Shown here: positions 24,983 to 33,599 of the stretch, in pieces
How the letters are laid out: each line of letters begins with the position of its first letter
Position numbering within the stretch: the stretch's first letter is position 1
Source: Candidatus Binatia bacterium
GTDB taxonomy: Bacteria > Desulfobacterota > Binatia > HRBIN30
Direction of reading: 5' to 3'
NCBI GenBank assembly: GCA_026415395.1
Contig: JAOAHD010000002.1
Coordinates: 372,001-436,000, forward strand
DNA: 64,000 nucleotides
Program-made: the position numbers and the translations under genes
Notes under the pieces: model-generated
What the model saw: the letters and a program-made list of their open reading frames with translations, nothing else
Database searches by the model: none
What the model was told of the DNA's origin: nothing

Positions 24983-26116
24983 TTACTCCGCAAGTGTTTC
25001 CATCACCCGGCCGCTGTCGCTGTCCACCACATCAAAGCGCACCGCTCGGGCGATTTGAAACCGCCCCTTTTGCTCGCGTATGCGGCTGAGCATGCGCTCG
25101 CGGAAGAGGTTGCGCATTTCGGAACCCATTTGCTCCATGGGGAAGTCACGCACGTAAACTTTGGCCGCCCCGTCACTCACCCACTCAATACGGTCCACTT
25201 TCGGGCCCATGACGGGATTTTGCCGAAAGAGATTCTCTGCCGCGGTGCGAAACGTGGTCTCTCCCTCGGCGCCTGCGGGCCCTTGCGTTGCGGAAGTACC
25301 GGGTGCCTCTTCGCCACTCAGCCGAGCGATGAGCTGATCGACCTGCGCGCGAATGCCCTCGTCCGGGGCGGTCTCGCGGGCGCGCGCAAAAGCAGCTTTG
25401 GCCTCTTCTTCCTTGCCGAGGCCGTGGTATGCGACTCCAAGATTAAAGTGCGCCTGAAAGAAGTTCGGGTTCTCGCGGAGCACGGCGCGGTACGTTTCCA
25501 GCGCCTTCTCCGATTGGCCGAGGGCGAGCAACATCGTGCCCAGATCGGTACGAACTTCGAGATCGTCGGGTTTTTTGGCGAGGTATTGTTCGTAGTAATT
25601 CACCGCCACGCTGGGTTGGCGTTGCTCGTACGCAATATTGCCGAGGGCGCGGAGAGCCTCGAGATCGCCGGGGACTCGCTCGGCGATGTGTTCATACGCG
25701 TTGCGGGCTTCCGGCAAGTAGGTGGGGTCGAACATGGCGGCTCGATACTGCGCTTGTGCCGCTTGTCGCCACAATTCCAGGTCGTCCGGTGCAGCCTTGG
25801 CGCGTTCTACCAATTCGCGGATTGCGTCTTTGACTTGCTGTGGAAGCTCGATCGGCGGATGGTCGGCGGGAAGATCCGCCTTAGCGCTCGCCTCCCCGCG
25901 TTTGATCCCTCCTTTTGGGGCGGGAAACAGGAGCCCGTGCACAATGCCCACGGAAGAAATGGCCAGTACCGAACCGAGTACGAACAGCGGTGCCCAGCGT
26001 GCCGGGATCTTGAAGCGGAGCCGTTTTGACTCGTGGAACGGCCGCCCGCAGTGGGTACAATAACGGCCGCCAGGATGCCGAGCGGCCCCGCAAAATGCGC
26101 AGAAGCGAGCTTCCAT
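24983..26116 (-). CDS. Zinc-ribbon, single-span membrane TPR protein
   Basis: 377 residues. An N-terminal zinc ribbon (C6/C9 and C20/C23) precedes a basic stretch and one transmembrane helix (about 41-64), so the ribbon is predicted cytoplasmic and the rest outside the membrane. About four TPR units follow (about 105-270; for example NAYEHIAERVPGDLEALRALG and YRAVLRENPNFFQAHFNLG), then a low-complexity linker and a C-terminal domain of about 90 residues. It heads the haem gene series, 11 bases before hemD. A scaffold role in haem or cytochrome maturation (compare CcmH/CcmI-type TPR proteins) is speculative. Confidence 0.75.
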   Translation of the reverse strand: MEARFCAFCGAARHPGGRYCTHCGRPFHESKRLRFKIPARWAPLFVLGSVLAISSVGIVHGLLFPAPKGGIKRGEASAKADLPADHPPIELPQQVKDAIRELVERAKAAPDDLELWRQAAQAQYRAAMFDPTYLPEARNAYEHIAERVPGDLEALRALGNIAYEQRQPSVAVNYYEQYLAKKPDDLEVRTDLGTMLLALGQSEKALETYRAVLRENPNFFQAHFNLGVAYHGLGKEEEAKAAFARARETAPDEGIRAQVDQLIARLSGEEAPGTSATQGPAGAEGETTFRTAAENLFRQNPVMGPKVDRIEWVSDGAAKVYVRDFPMEQMGSEMRNLFRERMLSRIREQKGRFQIARAVRFDVVDSDSGRVMETLAE

Positions 26117-26239
26117 GCGGGAAAACGCTAACGACTCTGAGTAACTGCCGCAATGACGCGCGGCTCATGGTCAGGGTTACGCGGCGGCGAGGCTCCGCTA
26201 TATTGGCCGCCGCCAACGACGACGAGGAGGAGTGCCGCG

Positions 26240-26794
26240 ATGAGACGGATGCAGCGATGGGTGGTGTTTGGATTGGCGCTAGGGATGGCGATGTCGTCGT
26301 GTACTTGCGAGAGGGCCCTACCCCCGGCTCCGCAGCCCCCAGCGGCAGGCTTCTCCGAGCGCGCGGCGAGCCTTTCGACGCCGAGTCCTTCTCCTCAACT
26401 CGCTAAGGCAACCCCGACCCCCAAAGCCGAGCAAGCAGCCGAGCTCCCCACCCCCGCGGCGGTGAGCCTCCCTGAGGACTTTCCTGCCGACGTGCCGATT
26501 TACGCCGGCGCACAGCTCGAACAAGTGCACGACCTTCCGAACAATGCCCACAACGTGATCTTTCGGGCGGAGGGAAGTGTGGAGGACATCAACCGCTTTT
26601 ACCACGAAAAGCTCGCCGCGGCCGGTTGGAACGTGACCCAACAGTTTGCGCGTCCGAACCACGCGTTCATGACCTACAAGAAGGGCAACTTGATCGCCAA
26701 CGTCACGATTGCTGAGGATGCGAGGGATCCGAGCAAGCGCGTCATTGCGATTATGTACGAAGAAGAACAGCCGCTACCGTTCGAGGAGTTCTAG
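26240..26794 (+). CDS. Probable lipoprotein with a C-terminal VPIYxGA-type domain
   Basis: 184 residues. A signal peptide ends in a lipobox-like AMSSC (Cys21), followed by a Pro/Ser/Thr-rich linker and a domain from about residue 80: FPADVPIYAGAQLEQVH, then INRFYHEKLAAAGWNV. I recognise this domain layout from many uncharacterised bacterial lipoproteins in which a peptide like FYxxxLxxxGW recurs; function unknown. AGGAGG stands 8 bases before the ATG, so the longer upstream frame is rejected. It diverges from the TPR gene across about 123 bases. Confidence 0.7.
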   Translation: MRRMQRWVVFGLALGMAMSSCTCERALPPAPQPPAAGFSERAASLSTPSPSPQLAKATPTPKAEQAAELPTPAAVSLPEDFPADVPIYAGAQLEQVHDLPNNAHNVIFRAEGSVEDINRFYHEKLAAAGWNVTQQFARPNHAFMTYKKGNLIANVTIAEDARDPSKRVIAIMYEEEQPLPFEEF

Positions 26795-27217
26795 GGCACG
26801 GAAGCGCGTGCCCGATTACCTCGCTCCTGGTTCGGCTGCGCAGACTTCGGGAGAGGGCTGGTCCGCTGGCTGATCACGCACAGGGCCACTGAGGCAGTAG
26901 AGGTGGGCGGGTTCTTGGGTGTGGCGAGCGTGTCGCTGCGACCGGCCTGGGCGCCATGGAGCGCCCGGTTTGGCACAGGTCAGTGAATTGCATTTCCGGT
27001 CGTGTTAGCCGGCGACCGTTGGCACCTAGCTCGCGGCATTGGTCTTGGGTGACGAGGCTCTCGGTTGTTTTTCGGTTGCGCACGAGACAGGCAACTTGGT
27101 TGCAGGTCTCGCCGTAGGAGCGCTGTCTGGATTGCGAGGTGGCTAGGTTACCGTGGGCGGCGAAAACGCGGGCACCGGCTGTGGCGTCTCCGCGGGCAAG
27201 GTCAGCGCACTCTTACA
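26795..27217. other. Intergenic region without recognised genes
   Basis: About 420 bases between the lipoprotein gene and the promoter of the ATPase gene. Open frames cross it on both strands but none has a ribosome-binding site or recognisable protein. No hairpin with a T tract was seen. Confidence 0.4.
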
Positions 27218-27246
27218 TTGCCCGTGCGCGGTTTGGCCCGTATAAT
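27218..27246 (+). promoter_or_regulatory. Sigma-70-type promoter for the ATPase-VWA pair
   Basis: TTGCCC (four of six consensus bases at -35) and a perfect TATAAT are separated by exactly 17 bases. The -10 box lies 43 bases before the ATG of the ATPase gene, giving a short leader. This is the clearest vegetative promoter I found in the window. Confidence 0.7.
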
Positions 27247-27289
27247 CGAGGGAACCACTGCAAGTGGTGGCCGGAGCAAAGGCATTTTT

Positions 27290-28687
27290 ATGGAGAACAT
27301 TCGAACCTTAGGGGAACTGCGCGCGAGTGGCTACGAGGTCGTATCGGTGCGCGAGGAGATGCGCCGCAACCTGGTGGCGATTTTGGAACGTGGCGAGCCG
27401 CTATTGCCGGGAATAATCGGTTTCAAAGACACAGTGATCCCGGAGATCGAAAACGCGATTCTCGCTGGGCACCACATGGTGTTTCTTGGCGAGCGTGGCC
27501 AGGCAAAATCGCGCATTATTCGCTCGCTGGTGCGCCTTCTCGATCCACTCGTGCCAGCAGTGGCCGGGTGCCCCATCCACGACAACCCTTACGCTCCGAT
27601 TTGTAAGCGTTGCCGCGAGGCGTACGCCGAGTTGGGCGATGCCCTGCCGATTGTGTGGATTGCGCGAGAACAGCGTTACGGCGAGAAGCTGGCAACGCCC
27701 GATGTTTCCATTGCGGACCTCATTGGAGAAATCGATCCGGTCAAGGTGGCGGAGGGACGTTATCTCGCGGATGAGGACACTATCCACTTCGGCATCATTC
27801 CGCGCACCAACCGGGGAATCTTTGCGATTAACGAGCTTCCCGACCTGACCGAGAAGGTCCAGGTGGGGTTGTTCAATTTGATGGAGGAAAAAGACGTACA
27901 GATCAAAGGCTACAAAATCCGCCTCCCGCTCGACATCGTCATTGTCGCCAGCGCGAACCCGGAGGACTACACCAATCGCGGCCGGATCATCACGCCGTTG
28001 AAAGATCGCTTTGACGTGCAAATTCGCACCCACTATCCGCGGCGGCTGGAGGACGAAATTGCCATTATGGAGCAAGAAGCCACGCTGCCCCGCTCGGTAA
28101 GTCGGCCACTCCTGGTGCCACAGTTCATGAAAGAAATCGTAGCGCAGTTCACGTTCGAGGCGCGTGCCAGCAACGAAATCAACCAAGCTTCCGGGGTGAG
28201 CGTGCGCACCACCATCAACAACTACGAGAGTTTGCTGAGCAACGCGGAAAAGCGTGCGATTCGCAATCAAGAACCGGAAATCGTTCCTCGCATTAGCGAC
28301 CTGCACGCCATGCTCGCATCGACGGCGGGCAAGCTCGAAATCGAGTATTTGGGCGAGGAAAAGACGCCGGTCGATCTCTTCGATCGGTTACTCGATCGGG
28401 CGGTACTCAAGGTGTTCGACCGTTGGTGCAAGCTGGAAGATTTGCGCCCTATTTTGACCTACTTCGAAGGTGGTGGCGGTGTGGAGGTGTCGGATATGAT
28501 GCCCTCGGAGGAGTATCTCGAGGGCGTGCACGCCATCCCTGGGCTCGAGCGTGCGGTACGCAGTTTCGGCAGCATCGAGAGCCCAGCGTTCATTGCCTCG
28601 GTCACTGAGTTCCTTTTCGAAGGCCTCCACCAGCACCAAAAGCTGAATAAGGAGCGGCAAGGCGGCCGGCTGACCTACCGACAGTAG
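27290..28687 (+). CDS. MoxR/ChlI-like AAA+ ATPase (magnesium-chelatase-like)
   Basis: 465 residues. The nucleotide-binding loop reads GERGQAKSR (G67-K73-S74), where the second Gly of the Walker A is Ala. IFAINELPDL fits the Walker B region, and VIVASANPEDYTNRGRIITP contains sensor I. A small cysteine-rich insert after the P-loop (C94, C105, C108) may bind a metal. Such ATPases remodel or insert cofactors with a VWA partner, and the VWA gene follows 39 bases downstream. The ATG is set at MENIRTL; the frame is open earlier, but that part lies across the promoter. Target unknown. Confidence 0.85.
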   Translation: MENIRTLGELRASGYEVVSVREEMRRNLVAILERGEPLLPGIIGFKDTVIPEIENAILAGHHMVFLGERGQAKSRIIRSLVRLLDPLVPAVAGCPIHDNPYAPICKRCREAYAELGDALPIVWIAREQRYGEKLATPDVSIADLIGEIDPVKVAEGRYLADEDTIHFGIIPRTNRGIFAINELPDLTEKVQVGLFNLMEEKDVQIKGYKIRLPLDIVIVASANPEDYTNRGRIITPLKDRFDVQIRTHYPRRLEDEIAIMEQEATLPRSVSRPLLVPQFMKEIVAQFTFEARASNEINQASGVSVRTTINNYESLLSNAEKRAIRNQEPEIVPRISDLHAMLASTAGKLEIEYLGEEKTPVDLFDRLLDRAVLKVFDRWCKLEDLRPILTYFEGGGGVEVSDMMPSEEYLEGVHAIPGLERAVRSFGSIESPAFIASVTEFLFEGLHQHQKLNKERQGGRLTYRQ

Positions 28688-28726
28688 GAGGGCACGCTCA
28701 GAGATCGTGGCCAGGTAGAGGGTGCA

Positions 28727-30328
28727 ATGTTGGTCACTCGGTACACCGCTTGGGATGGTCGCCAGCGCAAGCCACTGGAGCCGGACCGAGTGTTTCAAGA
28801 GTTGCGCCGGTATCTCGAACACACAGACAACTTAGTTCAAGCACTCGACTGGCTTTTGCGTCACGGCATCGAATGGGAAGACGTGCGCGTGATGGGGGTG
28901 GACGAGCTTCTCGAGGAGGCCCGTCGCAAGATCCAAGAGCAGTTCGAGCGCTACAACCTCGATCGCGCCCTCGATCGCTTGCGCGAGCGCCTGGAGGAAA
29001 TCCTCGAACTCGAGCGCGACACCCTGCGCGATCGGCTTTCCGGAAACCCCGCCTTACAACAGAAGTTGGACTTTCTCGACCAGCTCCCGCCCAGCCCAGG
29101 GCGCCGCATGCGCGCGTTGCGAGACTATGAGTTTGCCGATCCTGACGCGGCTCGCGAGTTTGCGCACGCGGCCGATGAATTCGAAGATGCCGAGGAACTC
29201 GACGCCTTTATCGCTCAGTACGGGCGGCTGTTTCGCGGGCAGGAATCGCTGGATTACGAAGATGCCGTCGAGGTGATGCATTTGCTCGAGCGGCTCAAGC
29301 GGTTGGAACGAGCGCTCGCCGAACAAGACCTCGACGACATCGATCTCGACGACCTCGAGGAACTGTTGGGCGTCGAGGCCGTGGTTTCCGTCGAGCAACT
29401 GCGTGCAATCACGACGATGCTGGAAGATGCAGGTTATCTCGTGCGGAGCGGTGATCGCCTACGGCTTTCGCCCAAAGGGGTGCGTCGTCTGGGCCAACTT
29501 GCCTTGCAAGACATTTATCGCGGGTTGCTGCGCGACCGGTTTGGCGGACACGCCACGGACCATCGTGGCCTGACGCAAGTGCGCTTTGAAGGAAGTAAAC
29601 CGCTGCGCTTTGGCGAGCCCATCCATCTGGACCTGGTGCAAACCCTGAAAAATGCGCTGTGGCGAGGCAGCGGTACCCCCATCGAGTTGGAGCCTAGCGA
29701 CTTTGTCGTATACGAGACCGATCACTCCACCACGACCTCGACGGTCTTGCTCCTGGACATGAGTTGGTCGATGAGTTGGGAGGGGCGCTTCCCAGCAGCA
29801 AAGCGGGTTGCGCTCGCATTGGAAACGCTCATTCGGAGCCGTTTTCCCCGCGACTACTTTGGTCTGGTGGGCTTTTACACCCGGGCGCGCGAACTGCGGG
29901 TGCAAGACTTGCCAGAGGTGACCTGGAACATGGGTGATCCGTTTACGAACTTGCAAGAGGGACTGCGCTTGGCCAGCGAGCTGCTCGATCGCCACCCGGC
30001 CAGCAACCGGCACATCATCGTGATTACCGATGGTCAACCCACAGCGTACTTCTCTCGCGGCCGCTTGTACTGTGAGTGGCCCCTCTCGTTTGGCGGCATC
30101 AGTATGCGCGCAGCGCAAGAGACCTTGCGCGAGGTCGAGCGCATCACCCGTAAAGGCATCGTGATCAATACCTTCATGCTCGACGATAGCCCTGCCTTGC
30201 GTGCGTTCGTGGAAAAGATGACGCGCATCAACAAAGGCCGCGCCTTGTACACCGACCCGCAAGATCTCGGCCGCTACTTGCTGGTCGACTATTTGGGCCG
30301 AAAGCGCACGGTGCGCGCTCGCCGATGA
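28727..30328 (+). CDS. VWA-domain protein, partner of the AAA+ ATPase
   Basis: 533 residues. The first ~320 residues are charged and helical, rich in Asp/Glu and Arg (for example DLDDIDLDDLEELL), probably a coiled or acidic linker. The C-terminal VWA domain has a MIDAS motif with D344, S346 and S348 (LLLDMSWSMS), a conserved Thr in PFTNLQEGLRLA, and IIVITDGQPTA supplying the second Asp. The layout resembles CoxE/ChlD-like partners of MoxR ATPases. Together with the upstream ATPase it should form a metal-dependent remodelling pair; substrate unknown. Confidence 0.85.
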   Translation: MLVTRYTAWDGRQRKPLEPDRVFQELRRYLEHTDNLVQALDWLLRHGIEWEDVRVMGVDELLEEARRKIQEQFERYNLDRALDRLRERLEEILELERDTLRDRLSGNPALQQKLDFLDQLPPSPGRRMRALRDYEFADPDAAREFAHAADEFEDAEELDAFIAQYGRLFRGQESLDYEDAVEVMHLLERLKRLERALAEQDLDDIDLDDLEELLGVEAVVSVEQLRAITTMLEDAGYLVRSGDRLRLSPKGVRRLGQLALQDIYRGLLRDRFGGHATDHRGLTQVRFEGSKPLRFGEPIHLDLVQTLKNALWRGSGTPIELEPSDFVVYETDHSTTTSTVLLLDMSWSMSWEGRFPAAKRVALALETLIRSRFPRDYFGLVGFYTRARELRVQDLPEVTWNMGDPFTNLQEGLRLASELLDRHPASNRHIIVITDGQPTAYFSRGRLYCEWPLSFGGISMRAAQETLREVERITRKGIVINTFMLDDSPALRAFVEKMTRINKGRALYTDPQDLGRYLLVDYLGRKRTVRARR

Positions 30329-30657
30329 GCGGCGTGCTCCGTGCACAGGTCTGGACGACTCTTGGGACAGAGCCGCCTTCGCGGCGGATTTGGTACCGGG
30401 GGCTACGTGCGCGGGCGGCAAGAAAACTCGCGACGCGGCTCGCTACCCACATTGCCGCGTCGTAGAGAAGGGGAACGCCCGCACCGGTGCCCATGCGTTG
30501 GCTCTGATCTGCGTCGGCCAACACCCGGTGTCTACTGGGCAGGGCGGTCGACGTACAGCGATAGCAGCTTGTTTGCAGACTGATGGAGCAGCTGAGGGCG
30601 CGCAGCGTCTCTCGGCCCAGTGAGGCTGTGGGCACACAGCCGGAAGGAGTGTTGTCT
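30329..30657. other. Intergenic region, nothing recognised
   Basis: About 330 bases after the VWA gene. It holds short overlapping open frames only; no terminator, repeat or RNA gene was recognised. The last bases contain GGAAGGAG, the likely ribosome-binding site of the next gene. Confidence 0.4.
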
Positions 30658-31388
30658 GTGATTGCGAACCCGGAGTCCGGCACCAACGTCGAGGAAATTG
30701 CTGTAGGAATCTACCGAATCAGCACGCCAGTTGCTCTAAGCGGCGTACCGCAAGGCTTTTCGTTCAATCAGTTTTTGATTGTCGACGAGCGATCGTTGTT
30801 GTTTCATTCCGGACCACGCGGTTTGTTTCCGTTGGTGTACGAGGCCGTAGCGGCGGTCCTGCCGCCGCAGCGGCTGCGCTTCGTTGGACTTTCCCACGTA
30901 GAAGCGGACGAGTGCGGTGCGCTCAACCACTGGCTCGCTGCCGCGCCTGAGGCCGTCCCTTTGTGCGGAGTGGTTGCGGCTGAGGTTTCCATTCTGGACC
31001 TGGCCGATCGGCCTCCGCGCGCTCTTGCTGATGGTGAAAGCTTGACTCTCGGCGCCCATACGGTCCGGTGGCTCGACGCGCCCCATCTGCCTCACGCTTG
31101 GGAGTGTGGTTTTTGTTCGAGGAGCAGACACGAACGTTACTCTGTGGCGATTTGTTTACGCAGGCGGGACCGGGGCTTCCAGCGCTGACACAAGCCGACA
31201 TTTTGGCTCCGAGCGAGAGCTTTCGTGCGGCGTTTGACTACTTTTCTCACACGCGGCGGGCACGGGCGCTCCTCGATCGGCTGGCGGCCGTGAACCCTAC
31301 CACACTAGCCTGTGTGCACGGGAGTGCGTGGTCGGGAAACGGCGCCGAGCTTTTGCGTAGCTTGGCGGATCTTTTGGAGGCCGGCTGA
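30658..31388 (+). pseudogene. Frameshifted ODP-type metallo-beta-lactamase fold protein
   Basis: Two adjacent frames together encode one MBL-fold protein of about 243 residues. The first ends ...DAPHLPHAWECG and the second continues FEEQTRTLLCGDLFTQAG. They meet at a run of five T residues (31110-31114); one more T would restore GFLFEEQ. Ligand motifs are HVEADE, H in the LPHAWE region, D in CGDLF, and H in ACVHGS, as in the oxygen-binding di-iron (ODP/flavodiiron) class. The GTG start has GGAAGGAG 8 bases upstream. It may be truly broken, phase-variable, or a base-calling error in the homopolymer. Confidence 0.75.
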
Positions 31389-31449
31389 GCGCGCCGCCCG
31401 TACTGTGAGCGGAGATTGACGGCACACTCATCCCACGAGGACACTCTTG

Positions 31450-32118
31450 GTGAACGCGCGAGAAGCCACATTGCGCACACGCCGCCTCCTGTTGCAGCCA
31501 ATGACGGCTTCCGACGCGACTGTCGTTCATTGCATCTGGACGACGCCGGGTGTTCGGCGGTTCTTGTTCGATGGAGAAGTGCTGACCTGGGCGAAGACCA
31601 CGGCCATGCTCGAGCTCAGCATGGACCTGTTTTGCCGCGAAGGGACGGGTTTGTGGCTCGGGCGCGGCAACGATGGCGAGGCGATTGCGTTTTGCGGCTA
31701 CTGGTATTTCCACCAGCCCCCTCAATTGGAGCTGGTGTACGGGGTGGCCGAGGAGTACTGGGGTAATGGCTATGCCACCGAGGCAGCGCGGGCTTTGGCG
31801 GAATACGGCCAGCGGCGGCTCGGGTTACGCACCATCCGCGCAAGCACCGACGCCGCAAATGCGCCCTCGCTGTGGGTCATGGACAAGCTCGGGATGCGCT
31901 TGGCTAGGGCCGGCCCGAAGGGGAAACAAATCGTTTGCGCGGTACTCGCACCGTCTTGTGACTCTTTCCACGCGAAAGGGCGTCGTCCCGATTCCGTTCC
32001 GTTGACGCAATTTCGTTCAGCGACGGTGGCACTAGACGCGGCTTCAGGGAGGCGGCGCACGGTCTGCCGTTGGCACGGCGCACGGGTCCATGCGGCTCGA
32101 ACGGTGGCAAAGCGCTGA
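31450..32118 (+). CDS. GNAT acetyltransferase, RimJ/RimL-like
   Basis: 222 residues from GTG (a TTG one codon earlier is also possible; GAGG lies upstream). The N-terminal ATLRTRRLLLQPMTASD and the acetyl-CoA-binding region VYGVAEEYWGNGYATEAARALAEYG match the RimJ/RimL-type GNAT fold, and ASTDAANAPSLWVMDKLGM closes the domain at about residue 155. The last ~60 residues are Arg/Ala-rich and unlike any GNAT tail, so the natural end may have been lost and the frame extended into non-coding DNA. It sits inside a block of broken genes. Confidence 0.75.
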   Translation: MNAREATLRTRRLLLQPMTASDATVVHCIWTTPGVRRFLFDGEVLTWAKTTAMLELSMDLFCREGTGLWLGRGNDGEAIAFCGYWYFHQPPQLELVYGVAEEYWGNGYATEAARALAEYGQRRLGLRTIRASTDAANAPSLWVMDKLGMRLARAGPKGKQIVCAVLAPSCDSFHAKGRRPDSVPLTQFRSATVALDAASGRRRTVCRWHGARVHAARTVAKR

Positions 32119-32875
32119 CGGGGTGGACCGAGGTGATCCGCGACTCCACCCGACACAATTCGCTGAGGCGAAGACCTGCCATGCGTAAGTGTGCCCACAA
32201 GGCCTCTTGATAACGTCTGCCGGAGGGGGGTGTAGGCGTAAGAAACGCTTAGTGGAGTATTAGCCATGATACCCACAGGCTGCCGGCGCAAGGAAGCTTG
32301 CTCTGTCCCACCATGCTCGCTTGTGCGAGCCCTTTCGGCGCGCGGTGTCCGACAAAGCCGAGCGGCGCTCTGGCATTCAGGACGTGTTTCTGCAGAACAA
32401 GCGGCGCATCCCGCCTTGCGGCCAGGGAAAAGTCGCCTAACGTGGAAAGAGTGCGCGCGTTCGCGGCCCGTGGAATTTTGCTCGTACGGACACTCGACGG
32501 GAGAGCGACGTGGGCTTCCGACCCACATGCCGCGGTCCGGAGTTGTCCTCGTCGCGTTCTTCATTAGGGGCGCGTCGGCCATTGGCCGCAGGCGGCCGCC
32601 TCCACGAAACCACGGTCCGCCGTGGGCTGGGGGTGTCATCCTTCTTGGCTTGGAGCACACCGTCCCGTTTCAGCGGGGCGGACATGACTCTCTAAGCGGG
32701 GTTTTTGGGGGCGGGAGAGGTGGCAAAGATGAAGTGACACAAAGAGGCGAACTTTAGGAGGCGTTCATGAAAGCAGACAGCGAGGGAATCAAGCGTGAGA
32801 GTACGAGCGTTGAGTCGAGGGAGGCACGTGGTGTGATGCTTGGGGGGTAGACACGTTCTACTTCTGCGACTAGGA
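32119..32875. other. Gene-poor stretch within the decayed block
   Basis: About 760 bases with several overlapping frames on both strands (up to about 160 codons on plus; a longer one on minus overlaps the GNAT gene antisense). None has family similarity I recognise, and composition of the products (Arg/Ser/Pro-rich) is that of noncoding GC-rich DNA. It may be the remains of a gene too decayed to identify. Confidence 0.4.
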
Positions 32876-33598
32876 GTGCGAATTCTGCTGGCGGCTGCGC
32901 TTGTGTCCAACGGGCGGGGGCTTACGTTGCGCTGCTCGGGCGAACCCGGGGAAGGCAGCTGGGGTAAGGGAACCTAGGAGGGCACCTTCGAAGTAGACGT
33001 AGGCGCGCGGCGGTGGCACGGCAACGTTCTGCTGAAGGAGGGACGCACCGATGGGCTGGCAGAGCTTAGCATGGAAGGTGCATTGCACGGCCCGCAACTC
33101 AGTGGGACTGTCAAGAGCGGTTCTGGGGATCAGCCGCCACTCGAGGTTGCCGCTTGGTGGAGCGGGGACCGAATGCGGGGCACGCTTGCCACGCCTGGCG
33201 GCAAGCAGCCACTGTGGGCGAAGTGTGAAGCTGCGGGAGATAGCACCACGGGGGCATTGGGTACCTTCTCGGGCGAGCTGCCACCCGAGGAGCCATGGCC
33301 GGAGAAGTATCGGCAACCGAGCGCAAAGGCGCCCTCGGATGACAGCGTGAAAGATCCGCGGGCGTTTTACTGCGCCCTGCGTCACTCGCGAGCCGCAGAG
33401 GTTGGGAGCTTGGGTCTGCTGCAAGCCATCGAGGCGAATTGCCCGAACGATTTCTCGGTGGCGGGTGGGGGCGGCAGCGGCGCATGCCATGTCGGGCCTC
33501 CAGAATTCAACCCCCCGGGTACCGGCTACGGTGGCGGGCGCTTTGGTCAATGTCGTTTCGCGAACCTTGCAGCACTGGCCGCACATAACGTAGAGTGA
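32876..33598 (+). pseudogene. Secreted hypothetical protein with an in-frame amber codon
   Basis: From a GTG start the frame begins VRILLAAALVSNGRG, resembling a signal peptide, runs to a TAG at 32975-32977, and continues in the same frame for about 206 residues to a TGA. The part after the TAG is Gly/Ser/Thr-rich with a repeated pattern (LHGPQLSGTVKSG, MRGTLATPGGKQ, TGALGTFSGELP) suggesting a beta-rich repeat, and has scattered Cys. CAG-to-TAG would explain the stop. I do not recognise the family. The alternative is that only the second part is a real gene starting at an internal ATG (33071). Confidence 0.45.
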
Positions 33599-33599
33599 A

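Noticed and set aside
31105-31120. Programmed -1 ribosomal frameshift in the MBL gene
   Set aside because: The zero-frame codons TTT-TGT do not form a canonical X-XXY-YYZ site and no downstream pseudoknot was recognised.
31770-32660. Minus-strand frame of about 296 codons
   Set aside because: It lies antisense to the GNAT gene and has the Arg/Ser/Pro-rich composition of a shadow frame; no family similarity.
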